The position numbers and the translations under genes were made by a program. From assembly GCA_016934975.1 (NCBI GenBank), contig JAFGRV010000402.1, forward strand, positions 1 to 49,202: 49,202 bases of DNA, read 5' to 3'. The DNA comes from Spirochaetales bacterium (GTDB taxonomy: Bacteria; Spirochaetota; Spirochaetia; SZUA-6; JAFGRV01). The notes under the pieces are model-generated. The model searched no databases. It had not been told where the DNA came from and worked only from the letters and a program-made list of their open reading frames with translations. This document shows positions 15,516-24,233 of the stretch, in pieces (position 1 is the stretch's first letter; each line of letters opens with the position of its first letter).

Positions 15516-16520
15516 CTATTTCCTCTCCAGTTCCCTTATTGCCTTCATCACACGTCTGTAAAGAGAATCTGCCTCCGGGGTAAGGGAAAGGACTTTTTTA
15601 TATATATCCACTGCCCGGTCGCCGTTTCCTTTCTTTTGGTGACATTGTGCAATAAAAAACAGGGCTTCGTTCAGATCAGGATGTTTCGGATATTTTTGAA
15701 GAAGAACCGTATACATTTTAATACAGTTATCATAATTCTGAAGATAAAAAAGACACTTGCCTATCTCAAACTGTGCCTTGAGGGTGTATTCATTATTTTG
15801 ATCATTCTGAATAATCGTTTTAAAAATATCGGAAGCCTCCTGGTATTTTCCCTCTCCCATGAGATTGACTCCATAGTAATATTCTTTTCCTGAACCGGAG
15901 AGTTCTTTTGACGTATCGGGTTTATCAACTTCCTGGGGGGTGTCGTTAATATTCACTACCGGCCCTTTACCCTGTCCATATTTTTGAAGATATTCCTCGG
16001 CAGTATAGATATACTTTGTGACATCATCCGAATATTTCCCCGAAGGATAGTAGACGAGATATCTTCCGAAGGCATAGAGTGATTGTTTATATTTCTTTGA
16101 TTTCAGGTAATAAAGGCCGATTTTATACAACCCTGTCTCGGGGCTTATCTGATCCTCCATATAAAGAAGGTTCTGAACCTGCTTATGTATTCTTCTGAGC
16201 TGGTTTGAAAAAACTTTGAGCATTTTAATAATAATACGGGTGTTTTTTGATGCAAGCTGCTCAAATTCATCCACAGTAAATGCAATAACATTCGAATCCT
16301 TAAGAACCAGGGCTGTTTCTTCCCTGGGATATCTGCCGAGGGCGGATTTAACCCCGAAAAACTCCCTGGTTTTGATAAACTCATGCATCTCCTGGCCGGT
16401 TTCTATATTAATGAAATTAAGACTTACTTTGCCGTTATTGAGGATAAAAATTCTATCCGCGATATCACCTTTAAAATAGATAATTGAATTGGGTTTATAC
16501 GTTATAGATTTTGGCGACAA
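15516..16520 (-). CDS. cNMP-binding domain protein with TPR repeats
   Basis: A 334-residue protein read from a TTG start, the earliest possible one because two in-frame TAA codons lie just upstream; AAGGAG is 12 nt away. Residues 1-110 are a cyclic nucleotide-binding domain, but the phosphate cassette is altered (REFFGVKSALGRYPREETALV), so nucleotide binding is uncertain. From about residue 125 to the end there are tetratricopeptide units (YKIGLYYLKSKKYKQSLYAFGRYL, EYYYGVNLMGEGKYQEASDIFKTII, AQFEIGKCLFYLQNYDNCIKMY, ALFFIAQCHQKKGNGDRAVDIY). No DNA-binding domain is present. This architecture next to a Crp gene is familiar from spirochaetes. It is probably a scaffold or signalling partner of the Crp regulator. 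Confidence 0.85.
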   Translation of the reverse strand: MSPKSITYKPNSIIYFKGDIADRIFILNNGKVSLNFINIETGQEMHEFIKTREFFGVKSALGRYPREETALVLKDSNVIAFTVDEFEQLASKNTRIIIKMLKVFSNQLRRIHKQVQNLLYMEDQISPETGLYKIGLYYLKSKKYKQSLYAFGRYLVYYPSGKYSDDVTKYIYTAEEYLQKYGQGKGPVVNINDTPQEVDKPDTSKELSGSGKEYYYGVNLMGEGKYQEASDIFKTIIQNDQNNEYTLKAQFEIGKCLFYLQNYDNCIKMYTVLLQKYPKHPDLNEALFFIAQCHQKKGNGDRAVDIYKKVLSLTPEADSLYRRVMKAIRELERK

Positions 16521-16548
16521 CTTTTATTACGACTCCTTATTAATAAGA

Positions 16549-17781
16549 CTAATCATCTAAAGGAATAAAATCAAAGACTTTTTCAAATCCGACGGCTTTT
16601 CTTATCCGTTTCATCAATCCCACGGGGTCTCCCACAATAAGTTTATTCTTTTTTCTGACTTTTACTTTTGTGTATTCCACACCGCGTCCCTTAAAAAGTT
16701 CTTCGTATTCCAAAGATCCATACACAGGATTACCTTTACAGGTGAGTAATTCAATATCTTCCATTTGCAGATTCACAAAAGCTTTATAAGGGTCCTGATC
16801 CCCGGGTTTAATAAGGAGTAGATCTGCTTGTTTCCCATTTTCAAGAGTTCCGACATCAGGTTGTATCCTGAATGCTCTTGCAGGATTAATTGTAACCATC
16901 TTATAAATTGATTCCGGGGATATCTCTTCTTTGTACATTTTACCATATACTTCCCGGGCAAATCGCATTTCTTCGAGTATATTAATCGATCCTGAATGGG
17001 TGGAATCCGTCCCGATACATACATTTATATGTGCTTCCAGAATCTTCTTAATTTTACAGGTCACATTGAACATATACATATTCGAACCGGGACACCAGAC
17101 AACGGTGGCCCCCACTTTTTGTACTTTTTTAATATCTTCATCGGAGAAGCCGATACAATGAATAAGGACATCATGATCATCGAGACATTTATTTTTCTCC
17201 AGGGTTTTAATCGCCGACTGGGTTTCTTCATCAAACCCTTCCGCACAATGAGTAATAAAGGGGAAGTTGTTTTCCACGGCCCGTTTATGCTCAACTTTTA
17301 ACGAATCACCCCATTTTAATGCGAATGAGGAAATAGCATGAACAATAGCATAATTTGTAATAAGCCTTATGGGCATACCTGAAATATATTGTTCGTTGAG
17401 GGCATGGGGATAATGATCATTCACCGTCACGACCCCCGCAAAAATATTTTTATACATACTTAAAGTATACAAATCTTCGACCGTATTTTTTTCTCTTTCC
17501 TCATACACAGGGGCGGATTTTAAATCATTATCCCAATATGACCAATTGAGATAAAAAGTCCCGTTTTTAGGCCCGACTTTGGGAAGATAATTTCCCCGGA
17601 AATGATCGTGCACATTGATAATGGCAGGATAAAGGTACAAATTGTCCTTAATTTTCATATTATTCCCGGAAAGTGAACCAATATCTTCTATTTTATCCCG
17701 GTTTATCTTTATGCTTGAGTTCTCTAAAAATGAACCTTCGGTGAGAATTGAAACGCCGCTTAATGAGTAAGACTCCTTCAT
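16549..17781 (-). CDS. Amidohydrolase (SsnA/TrzN/cytosine deaminase-like)
   Basis: A 410-residue metal-dependent hydrolase of the amidohydrolase superfamily. Metal ligands of the TIM barrel are visible: H58-x-H60 (NVHDHF), H178 (ITHCAEG), H208 (IHCIGF) and D259 (IGTDSTHSG). The barrel is framed by the small beta-sandwich, whose C-terminal part includes NPARAFRI...GTLENGKQADLLLIK. The H-C-x-E segment and one aspartate metal ligand fit the chlorohydrolase/deaminase branch (COG0402), acting on N-heterocycles or guanine-like substrates; the actual substrate is unknown. The start at 17781 follows AAAGGGA at 6 nt; a GTG five codons upstream is an alternative. It lies 28 nt upstream of the cNMP/TPR gene and may be co-transcribed with it. 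Confidence 0.85.
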   Translation of the reverse strand: MKESYSLSGVSILTEGSFLENSSIKINRDKIEDIGSLSGNNMKIKDNLYLYPAIINVHDHFRGNYLPKVGPKNGTFYLNWSYWDNDLKSAPVYEEREKNTVEDLYTLSMYKNIFAGVVTVNDHYPHALNEQYISGMPIRLITNYAIVHAISSFALKWGDSLKVEHKRAVENNFPFITHCAEGFDEETQSAIKTLEKNKCLDDHDVLIHCIGFSDEDIKKVQKVGATVVWCPGSNMYMFNVTCKIKKILEAHINVCIGTDSTHSGSINILEEMRFAREVYGKMYKEEISPESIYKMVTINPARAFRIQPDVGTLENGKQADLLLIKPGDQDPYKAFVNLQMEDIELLTCKGNPVYGSLEYEELFKGRGVEYTKVKVRKKNKLIVGDPVGLMKRIRKAVGFEKVFDFIPLDD

Positions 17782-18435
17782 TAATTTCCCTTTCACGCTA
17801 TGAAAAATGTATTATCTGAGTCGAATTTTATCAATACCATTATATCAATTATCGGAATTTAAATGATATTCTGTATTAACTTTTTATTTGAAATATCTCA
17901 AACAGAATCTTAAGGTCTGCCTTCCTTGAATAACTGAAATAGAATTATCACTTTCGCTCATTTTATATTAATTATCATGACTTGATCTATAGACAGCTCC
18001 GGGTCCTGAAAATCAACCCTGGAACCGCGTTTTTATCAGGTTCATCATATTTTTTCTATTTAAAAGTTACCAGGAATAAGCATTATTCATCGCAGTTTTT
18101 AATTGCTTTTGTGGAATACTTTTTTTAATCATTTTATTCCACCTTAATAGATTTAATGCAATATGTCGAAACATAGCAAAATTTTCAGTTCCCGTCCCCT
18201 GTACGCATACAACTCCCATCTTCCTGATTGGTTATGAATTAAGATGCAATAGCCCTGACATATCCTTTGTTCCACCTTTCCTTTTTATTAAAAAAGTGAT
18301 ATAATCATTCTATAAAAACGAGTCAGGAATATGATAATGCATATAAATACCTCTTTTCCAATAAGCGGATATTCTATCTATTTATTACCTCCTTTGTAAA
18401 AGAGGAAAGATGAACGATTTCCGGAACATTTCTTA
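17782..18435. other. Intergenic region (part of a 0.87 kb gene-free stretch)
   Basis: Gene-poor AT-rich DNA upstream of the amidohydrolase. A TATAAT on the minus strand near 17845 could belong to its promoter, but no good -35 was found. No ORF or RNA gene was recognised; repeats follow at 18436-18653. Confidence 0.35.
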
Positions 18436-18497
18436 CAACGACGTTGAAGACTACCTTATTTTTACGACAATTGTACTTCAACGACGTTGAAGACTAC
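18436..18497. repeat. Direct repeat pair with palindromic core
   Basis: AACGACGTTGAAGACTAC occurs twice, starting at 18437 and 18480 (period 43). In the second copy it extends left into the perfect palindrome CTTCAACG-A-CGTTGAAG (18476-18492); the first copy is a partial palindrome. This pattern could be a paired operator or a remnant of a mobile element. Confidence 0.6.
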
Positions 18498-18620
18498 TCA
18501 TTCTACGCATTTATTATTTGAGAAAAAATGTAGCAATTTAAAGTGCCGGATTACAATTGTCTTTAAATCGTGTGTGAAAAAAACCGGCCTGGAATTGATG
18601 ATTGAATTCTTCTTCACTTT

Positions 18621-18653
18621 ATGCATATTGTAAGATAATCTTACAATATGCAT
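18621..18653. promoter_or_regulatory. 33-bp perfect palindrome overlapping a start codon
   Basis: ATGCATATTGTAAGAT and its exact complement ATCTTACAATATGCAT flank a single A. The right arm contains the ATG (18648-18650) of the following chimeric ORF. It would act either as an operator for a dimeric repressor or as an RNA hairpin hiding the start codon. Confidence 0.65.
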
Positions 18654-19055
18654 GATTTTATCTATCGAAAGTTAGGAAAAACTATACTCCGGGATATAGA
18701 AACCTTTCCGGTTGTGGCTATTATCGGCCCCAGACAAAGCGGGAAATCGACATTAGCCAAAGAAATACTAAAAACCTGCAATAATGCGATTTATTTGGAT
18801 TTGGAATTACCCGTAGATTTGATGAAATTCAACCGGATATATTCCTCCAATGTTTTTACCCGGGTAGGAAAAGACCTGCAAGAGATAACAGATTTCGTCA
18901 CTCTTTTTCTGGATAAGGCTGATGAAAAAGGTATTCCAATTACCATCGAAACACACGCAATCGGAGTACATGGGTTCGACGCCACAAATGATGATGTCCG
19001 AACCAGAGAGATTATTTCTGATACTCTTAGATTTCTTAGTGAGAATCTGAAATAA
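18648..19055 (+). pseudogene. Chimeric ORF: AAA-ATPase N-terminus joined to an alpha/beta-hydrolase C-terminus
   Basis: The 135-residue frame appears to join two unrelated fragments. Residues 1-60 match the start of ATPases with a C-terminal DUF4143 domain: the FPVVAIIGPRQSGKSTLAKEI Walker A region (27-35) and YLDLELP. From about residue 65 the text changes to what looks like the last 70 residues of a dienelactone hydrolase-like alpha/beta hydrolase: VGKD (candidate catalytic Asp, D76) and GVHGFD (candidate catalytic His, H108) followed by the terminal helix DTLRFLSENL. Neither part is complete: the ATPase lacks Walker B and all later domains, and the hydrolase lacks the nucleophile. An in-frame deletion between two genes is the simplest explanation. 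A 33-bp palindrome covers the start codon, and no Shine-Dalgarno sequence is visible. The hydrolase match is from pattern recognition alone. Confidence 0.55.
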
Positions 19056-19079
19056 TAGTCAAAACTCTTATTGACATTA

Positions 19080-19562
19080 CTAAAGACCAATACCCTGTAT
19101 ATAGAAAGTGAATGTCGATTCATCCTCATCATTACTCGAAAATGTTATAATTGCTGATTTACTCCCCGGAGTAAGAGGGTCAAAGCTAATTTGAAGCTTC
19201 GCTGACCCGGAGGGATAAAGCACCTTGGTGAGATTGTGACTCAAGTCGAAATTATCAAGATTATCACTTGTAAAGCTTAGATATGAAAAAATCAGGTTTT
19301 CATCTCCGGTATTCTCCACTGTAAAAACAGATACTTCCGTGGCAGCACCATCATTTCCATCAGCCTCACAATTCCCGAAATCATAAGTCCCCTCATTCGG
19401 AATATCAAATAAATCACACGAGAGTGTTATTTCCGGTCCTAATTTATTTTCACCACCAGTATATTCAGGAGCGGTGCAGGAAAAATTTCCTATAAGACCA
19501 AGGCATACGACAGCTGCGATTAAATACAATATAAATCCTTCATGATTTACTTGACTAAACAT
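19080..19562 (-). CDS. Putative lipoprotein with Ig-like choice-of-anchor D/HYDIN domain
   Basis: A 160-residue protein. A signal sequence (ILYLIAAVVCLGLIGNFSC) ends at a Cys near residue 29; the preceding GNFS is not a strict lipobox but fits the relaxed form of spirochaetes, so lipidation is likely yet unproven. The remainder is beta-rich with the pattern VFTVENTGDENLIFSYLSF ... LYPSGSAKLQISFDPLTPGSKSAIITFSSND ... IQGIGL, the single Ig-like fold of ASPM/SPD-2/HYDIN-type (choice-of-anchor D) domains. These are usually repeated in surface proteins; here only one copy exists. GGAGGTAAG precedes the ATG and a good promoter lies upstream. Confidence 0.75.
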   Translation of the reverse strand: MFSQVNHEGFILYLIAAVVCLGLIGNFSCTAPEYTGGENKLGPEITLSCDLFDIPNEGTYDFGNCEADGNDGAATEVSVFTVENTGDENLIFSYLSFTSDNLDNFDLSHNLTKVLYPSGSAKLQISFDPLTPGSKSAIITFSSNDEDESTFTFYIQGIGL

Positions 19563-19879
19563 CTTACCTCCATTAACTCATTTGATATACTAACTGTTGA
19601 CTATAAACCAGGGATTCTGAAATGTCAATTTTTAAGCATCATCAACGGAAGCTTCTTATTACATCAGATATCACATTGAAAACCTGAATCCTGTGCTACA
19701 GATGAGATCTATGGTTTCTGCCTGCACAAAAGTCAAGTTATGGAATTATCTGATGATAAAATTCAAGAAGAGAAATGACAGGGAAACTTTATAAAAAAGA
19801 GTTGATATGAATGGAAGTCTCATATACTCTACTCACATGGTTATTTTCCAAATACCATATAAATAGCAAGGAGAAAAAA
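19563..19879. other. Divergent promoter region
   Basis: It holds the minus-strand promoter at 19600-19628. On the plus side only a weak TTGATA/TATACT pair with a 15-nt spacer (19802-19828) is seen before the flavin reductase gene. No other feature was recognised. Confidence 0.35.
19600..19628 (-). promoter_or_regulatory. Sigma-70 promoter of the Ig-like lipoprotein gene
   Basis: TTGACA (19628-19623) and TATAGT (19605-19600) on the minus strand are separated by 17 nt, about 38 nt upstream of the start codon. Confidence 0.6.
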
Positions 19880-20470
19880 ATGAACATAGTCGCGTTTAAC
19901 GGGAGTCCGACACAAGGTGGAAATACCGAGTACCTTTTAAAAAAAGTGCTTGAGGTCCTGAGTGAAAAAGGATTGGAGACGGAATTTGTTCAGCTTGGGG
20001 GCAAAAGCATTAAGGGTTGTCGTGCCTGTTTTAAATGCTTTGCAAACAAGGATAAAAAATGTTCAGTGACAGACGATGTGGCGAATGAGTGTATCACAAA
20101 GGCGATTAATGCCGATGCAATTCTCATCGGTTCTCCGACCTATTTTACGAATGTTACCGCTGAAACAAAAGCATTAATCGACAGGCTCGGTTTTGTTTCT
20201 TTGGCAAACGGAGGGCTATTAAAACGTAAAATCGGAGCCGCGATTGTCGCCGTTCGCAGGGGCGGGGCGATCCATGTATTTGATTCGATAAATCATCTCT
20301 TTCTTATGACGGAAATGATTATTGCCGGGTCAACATACTGGAATTTCGGATATGGGAGAACTCCCGGGGAGGCGGCGCAGGATGAAGAAGGCAATAAAAA
20401 CATGAAGAACCTGGGAGAAAATATCGCATGGCTTCTTGATAAGATCGGGGAGCAAAAAATCCGGGACTAA
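19880..20470 (+). CDS. NADPH-dependent FMN reductase / iron-sulfur flavoprotein-like
   Basis: A 196-residue flavodoxin-fold protein. FMN phosphate is bound by the N-terminal loop FNGSPTQGGNTEYLL and by the later GSPTYFTNVTAETKALIDR. A compact cysteine group GCRACFKCFANKDKKCSV follows the first strand-helix unit; in iron-sulfur flavoproteins such cysteines bind a [4Fe-4S] cluster. The start at 19880 is chosen by AAGGAG 7 nt upstream; 23 codons further upstream are not supported. The protein probably uses NAD(P)H to reduce flavin or quinone-type compounds. The gene overlaps the convergent birA stop by 4 nt. Confidence 0.88.
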   Translation: MNIVAFNGSPTQGGNTEYLLKKVLEVLSEKGLETEFVQLGGKSIKGCRACFKCFANKDKKCSVTDDVANECITKAINADAILIGSPTYFTNVTAETKALIDRLGFVSLANGGLLKRKIGAAIVAVRRGGAIHVFDSINHLFLMTEMIIAGSTYWNFGYGRTPGEAAQDEEGNKNMKNLGENIAWLLDKIGEQKIRD

Positions 20471-21252
20471 TCATCGACAAACACCATCTCTCCCGCAATA
20501 ACACGAACCGGAAATTTCTCCCCCTCCGGGAGAACAAGCAAGGCCCCGTCTTCATCAATTCCGGAGAGCAGACCTTCTGCAAGAACTTTTTCCGGTGTTC
20601 CGGCGATCACTTTCACTTTTTGCCCGCGGTTGTAAAGTCTCTTTTCCACCTCGAATTGAGGGTTCGTCGAATTTTGTCCGATATTCTCTATTTCCCGGTA
20701 CATGCACCCGAGAACCTTCTCACAGAGCAGTATCGGATCATTTTTCTTCCCGGTAATGGTAAAAATCGAAGCAGACGTATGTTTAAGATCTCCGGGGAAC
20801 AACTCCTGGTTACAATTCATTCCGATTCCGCAAAAAACATTCTCCCCGTCTGCTTCACACAAGATTCCGGTAATTTTTTTATGGTGATATAAAATATCAT
20901 TCGGCCATTTTATGGAAGGTGAAAACCCAAGATATTCCTCACAAAACACACAAAGGATAAACCCGATTATAACGGGAAGCCGTTCCACGGAAAAAGGAAG
21001 CATTGTTTTTTTTAAAATAATGGTAAAAAGCAGATTGCCTCCGGGATCGGACATCCATTTCCTTCCGGGGAAACGCCCCCTCCCTTTTGTTTGAAAACCG
21101 GCGCACACGACAGTCCCATGAACCGACCCCCGGGCGGCAAAATATTTGGCATCATCCATCGTTGATGTTGTCGATTCGGTGTAATAAACTTGAGCCTGAA
21201 ACCGGTTTTTTATTTTACCCGGATGATACTTTTTCTTTATTACATCAGGCAC
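20467..21252 (-). CDS. birA: Biotin-[acetyl-CoA-carboxylase] ligase (BirA without DNA-binding domain)
   Basis: A 261-residue group I biotin protein ligase that activates biotin as biotinyl-AMP and attaches it to carrier proteins. Core motifs: TSTMDDAK, the TKGRGRFPGRKW loop (55-66) for biotinyl-AMP, and KWPNDIL (115-121) with the catalytic Lys. The C-terminal SH3-like domain ends in VRVIAGEMVF. The N-terminal helix-turn-helix of the E. coli repressor is absent, so this is an enzyme only. The start is GTG at 21252, overlapping the relA/spoT stop by 8 nt behind GGAAGA, which indicates translational coupling. Last gene of the minus-strand housekeeping cluster. Confidence 0.9.
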   Translation of the reverse strand: MPDVIKKKYHPGKIKNRFQAQVYYTESTTSTMDDAKYFAARGSVHGTVVCAGFQTKGRGRFPGRKWMSDPGGNLLFTIILKKTMLPFSVERLPVIIGFILCVFCEEYLGFSPSIKWPNDILYHHKKITGILCEADGENVFCGIGMNCNQELFPGDLKHTSASIFTITGKKNDPILLCEKVLGCMYREIENIGQNSTNPQFEVEKRLYNRGQKVKVIAGTPEKVLAEGLLSGIDEDGALLVLPEGEKFPVRVIAGEMVFVDD

Positions 21253-23266
21253 CGTCTTCTTCCTGTTCTTTTGTCATCTTTAACTGGACATTCAGAATCG
21301 TCGGTACCGCCCGGATACTTTTTAACACTTTTTTAATATCGTCTTTCTTATCTATCTCTATGGTAAAATAAGCGGAAATAGTATCATAATCCTTTTCTTC
21401 AAGTTTCCCTTCGATGAGATGTCCATTGTATTTTTTTATCGCACCTTCGATCTCGGAAAAAATATCCGTTCCGGTCCGGGCAATAATTTTAACATGCCTT
21501 GTTACTTTCGAGCTGAAAGTCTCCCACTCGACATCGATAAGCCGGTCATTGATTTCTTTAATGTATTTGAGGTTGGGACAATTCTTCTTATGAATGGTAA
21601 TCCCGCGGCCCCTGGATATATATCCGGCGATGGTATCACCCGGTGTGGCATTACAGCATTTCGCGAAGCGTATCAGGAGATTACGTTCATGATCTACCAC
21701 AATCCCCACCCTGTTCTTATCGAAAAACTTCGTTGTTATCTGTTGTTTGCTTTTTTTAATATCCTGCTGTTTTTCAATACTCGGCCGGTTTCTCGCGATA
21801 ATGTTCTGCTCAAGAATGAGTCCCGGGTCATTCTGATTCAACCAATGCCTTATTTTTGCCCGCGCCCGTGCCGTTTTTGCGTATTTAAGCCAATTAAGAT
21901 GGGGCCGTGCATTTTGACCTGTCACTACCTCAATAATTTGTGCATTTTTTAATTCTTTTCTTAAGGGAATTATCACCCCGTCTGCTTTCGAGGCCATGCA
22001 ATGATTTCCGACTTCCGTATGAATATGGTAGGCAAAATCGATCGCCGACGCACCTTTGGGAAGTTCGATGACATCACCCCTGGGGGTAAAAACATAAATC
22101 GAATCTTTTAATAATTCCTGTTTAATCTCCTTAAGAAACTCACTGGTTACCAAATTACCATTATCCCAGGTTTTGAGCTTATTTATGAGTGGAATATCTT
22201 CCACCCGGAGACGTTCTTTGGTAAAACCCTTTTTGTAGAGCCAATGTGCCGCTATCCCGTATTCGGCGGTATTATTCATTTCGTAAGTGCGAATCTGAAT
22301 CTCGATGAGCTTGCCCTCATAGCACATAACCGTAGTGTGGAGACTCTGATACCTGTTCGACTTCGGCATGGCAATATAATCTTTAAACCTGCCGGAAATC
22401 GGCATCCAAAGCTTATGAACGATCCCCAGAATCGTATAACATTCTGCCTGTGTCCGGCATAAGATGCGGATTCCGAGGAGATCATAAATCTCTTCCAGAC
22501 GCTTTCCCTGCTTTTTTAATTTATAATAGATTGAAAAAAAATGTTTGGCGCGGGTTTTCAGCGTTACCTTTATTTCTTCCTGTTCCGCAGCCTTATAGAT
22601 TTCCTCTTTTACTCTTTCCAGGTACACGGCCCGTTCACTTTTTTTGCCCGAGACAAAAGTCTTAATCTGTTGATATACCTGGGGTTGCAGATATTTAAGG
22701 GATAAATCTTCGAGTTCATCTTTTAACCAGGATATTCCCAGACGTGCGGCCAAAGGGGCGTAGATGTCGAGACATTCCTGGGCAATTTTCTTTTGCTTCC
22801 CCGGATCCAGATATTCAAGAGTCCTCATATTATGGAGTTTATCCGCGAGTTTAATTAAAATAACACGGATATCCTTGACCATGGCAAAAAGCATCTTACG
22901 GATTGTTTCCGATGCCTGGACTGTTTTATTTTTTGCCCGCAATCCCGCGATTTTCGTGACACCATCGACAAGAAGCATAACCTCTTTTCCGAACTCTTTA
23001 CGAAGTTCGGATTTGGTAACCATCGTATCTTCCAGCACATCGTGGAGAAGTGCCGCAATAATAGATTTATAATCGAGTTTCAAATTTACCAATACCTGAG
23101 CAACATTCAGGGGATGAATAAAATAGGGTTCACCGCTCGCCCTTTTCTGATTATGATGAAGTCCCTCTGCCCACCGTGCGGCACTTAAGATATCCGATTT
23201 TTCATCTTCCGTATAAATATCGAGTAATTTGTTAAAATCGTCCAACAGTTTTGTTACTTGTCCCAT
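21245..23266 (-). CDS. relA/spoT: Bifunctional (p)ppGpp synthetase/hydrolase, RelA/SpoT family
   Basis: A 673-residue long RSH protein. Domains in order: an HD hydrolase (YFIHPLNVAQ and HDVLEDT with H75-D76 intact, so hydrolysis of (p)ppGpp is expected); a synthetase domain with the RIL ... RFKDYIAMPKSNRYQSLHTTV segment and EIQIRT; a TGS domain (VFTPRGDVIELPKGASAIDFAYHIH); a helical/zinc-finger region with KCCNATPGD and HKKNCPN; and a C-terminal ACT domain from about residue 600. The protein mediates the stringent response. Being the only RSH in the window and bifunctional by motif, it is called RelA/SpoT (Rel) rather than one of the two. The start overlaps the prmC 3' end by 13 nt; GGGA lies 8 nt upstream. 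Confidence 0.93.
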   Translation of the reverse strand: MGQVTKLLDDFNKLLDIYTEDEKSDILSAARWAEGLHHNQKRASGEPYFIHPLNVAQVLVNLKLDYKSIIAALLHDVLEDTMVTKSELRKEFGKEVMLLVDGVTKIAGLRAKNKTVQASETIRKMLFAMVKDIRVILIKLADKLHNMRTLEYLDPGKQKKIAQECLDIYAPLAARLGISWLKDELEDLSLKYLQPQVYQQIKTFVSGKKSERAVYLERVKEEIYKAAEQEEIKVTLKTRAKHFFSIYYKLKKQGKRLEEIYDLLGIRILCRTQAECYTILGIVHKLWMPISGRFKDYIAMPKSNRYQSLHTTVMCYEGKLIEIQIRTYEMNNTAEYGIAAHWLYKKGFTKERLRVEDIPLINKLKTWDNGNLVTSEFLKEIKQELLKDSIYVFTPRGDVIELPKGASAIDFAYHIHTEVGNHCMASKADGVIIPLRKELKNAQIIEVVTGQNARPHLNWLKYAKTARARAKIRHWLNQNDPGLILEQNIIARNRPSIEKQQDIKKSKQQITTKFFDKNRVGIVVDHERNLLIRFAKCCNATPGDTIAGYISRGRGITIHKKNCPNLKYIKEINDRLIDVEWETFSSKVTRHVKIIARTGTDIFSEIEGAIKKYNGHLIEGKLEEKDYDTISAYFTIEIDKKDDIKKVLKSIRAVPTILNVQLKMTKEQEEDGA

Positions 23267-24102
23267 AGCAATTTTCCCATGATCACCCGGTCTCTTGCCC
23301 CGAGATCTTTTATTATGGAAATATCGACGAATCCGCTTTTTTCCATGGTTTTTAAAAGCTCATCCATAGCCGGGGGGGATGATTCAAGAACAAGATAACC
23401 TCCGGGACAAAGAAAAGACGGTGCCTCCCGGATAAGCCGCCGGGTAACCTCACATCCGTCTTTGCCCCCGTAGAGCGCCAACCCGGGCTCGGGCCATCCC
23501 CGTTTCATCATATCATCAACCTCATTATCATAGACGTACGGCGGATTGGCCGCAATAATATCAAAACATCCGTCCAGGTCTCGCATCAAATCCGAACAAT
23601 AAAAGGCGAGTTCTTTTCCGAGAATCCGCCTGCAATTCAGGCGAAACACCTCTCCGGCATCAGGGGATATATCCGAGGCAGTGACTTCCAGGCCGGGTCT
23701 CGTATATTTCAGGCTGATGGCTATGCACCCCGAGCCGGTGCAGAGATCATGAACAGACCTGAAACCGGGATTTTCATCTAAAATTGTGATGAGGGTTTCC
23801 ACAAGGGTTTCGGTATCCGGTCTGGGGACCAGGACCCGTTCATCAACATAAAACTCCAGGCCGTAGAATTCTTTGGTGCGGCGGATGTACGACACGGGGA
23901 TGCCTTCGCAGCGTTTGCGCACAAATTCTTTAAATGCGGCGAAGGCATTTTCATCAACAGAATTCAATAGAGAGGCGAAAAGATTTTCTTTGGTCATTTT
24001 AAGGGCATGAGCGAGGAGAATTGTACTGTCAAGGATGGGCGTTTCAACTTCCGCATTTGTGAGAAGCGAACACCCCTCCTTAAGGGCAGCCTGAATGGTC
24101 AT
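23254..24102 (-). CDS. prmC: Peptide chain release factor N5-glutamine methyltransferase
   Basis: A 282-residue SAM-dependent methyltransferase that methylates the glutamine of the GGQ motif in release factors. An N-terminal helical domain (1-75) contacts the release factor. The Rossmann core has the SAM-binding DLCTGSGCIAISL segment and the diagnostic NPPY tetrad at 186-189 (AANPPYV). The length is standard. It lies 131 nt downstream of prfA, whose product is its substrate, an arrangement conserved in many bacteria, and overlaps relA/spoT by 13 nt. Confidence 0.94.
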   Translation of the reverse strand: MTIQAALKEGCSLLTNAEVETPILDSTILLAHALKMTKENLFASLLNSVDENAFAAFKEFVRKRCEGIPVSYIRRTKEFYGLEFYVDERVLVPRPDTETLVETLITILDENPGFRSVHDLCTGSGCIAISLKYTRPGLEVTASDISPDAGEVFRLNCRRILGKELAFYCSDLMRDLDGCFDIIAANPPYVYDNEVDDMMKRGWPEPGLALYGGKDGCEVTRRLIREAPSFLCPGGYLVLESSPPAMDELLKTMEKSGFVDISIIKDLGARDRVIMGKLLWDK

Positions 24103-24131
24103 GATACTCCTTATTCACTATCAAAAGGAAG

Positions 24132-24233
24132 CCACCGCCATTCACAGAATGGACTTTGCAGGTGGTCTTTTACTTATGGTGAAGGTAACAACCCGGATCC
24201 CGGCTTTATGAGCATCAACCGTCCCCGATGCTC
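24132..24233 (-). other. Hairpin cluster between prfA and prmC
   Basis: Two stems lie in the 131-nt gap. GAGCATC (24210-24216) and GATGCTC (24227-24233) form a 7-bp stem with a 10-nt loop right after the prfA stop. CCATTC-ACA-GAATGG (24138-24152) forms another, enclosed by CCACC/GGTGG (24132-24136 and 24161-24165). No T-runs follow, so they may act in mRNA processing or stability. Confidence 0.4.

Noticed and set aside
18436..18497. CRISPR-like array
   Set aside because: Only two repeat copies of 18 bp with a 24-bp gap and no cas genes nearby.
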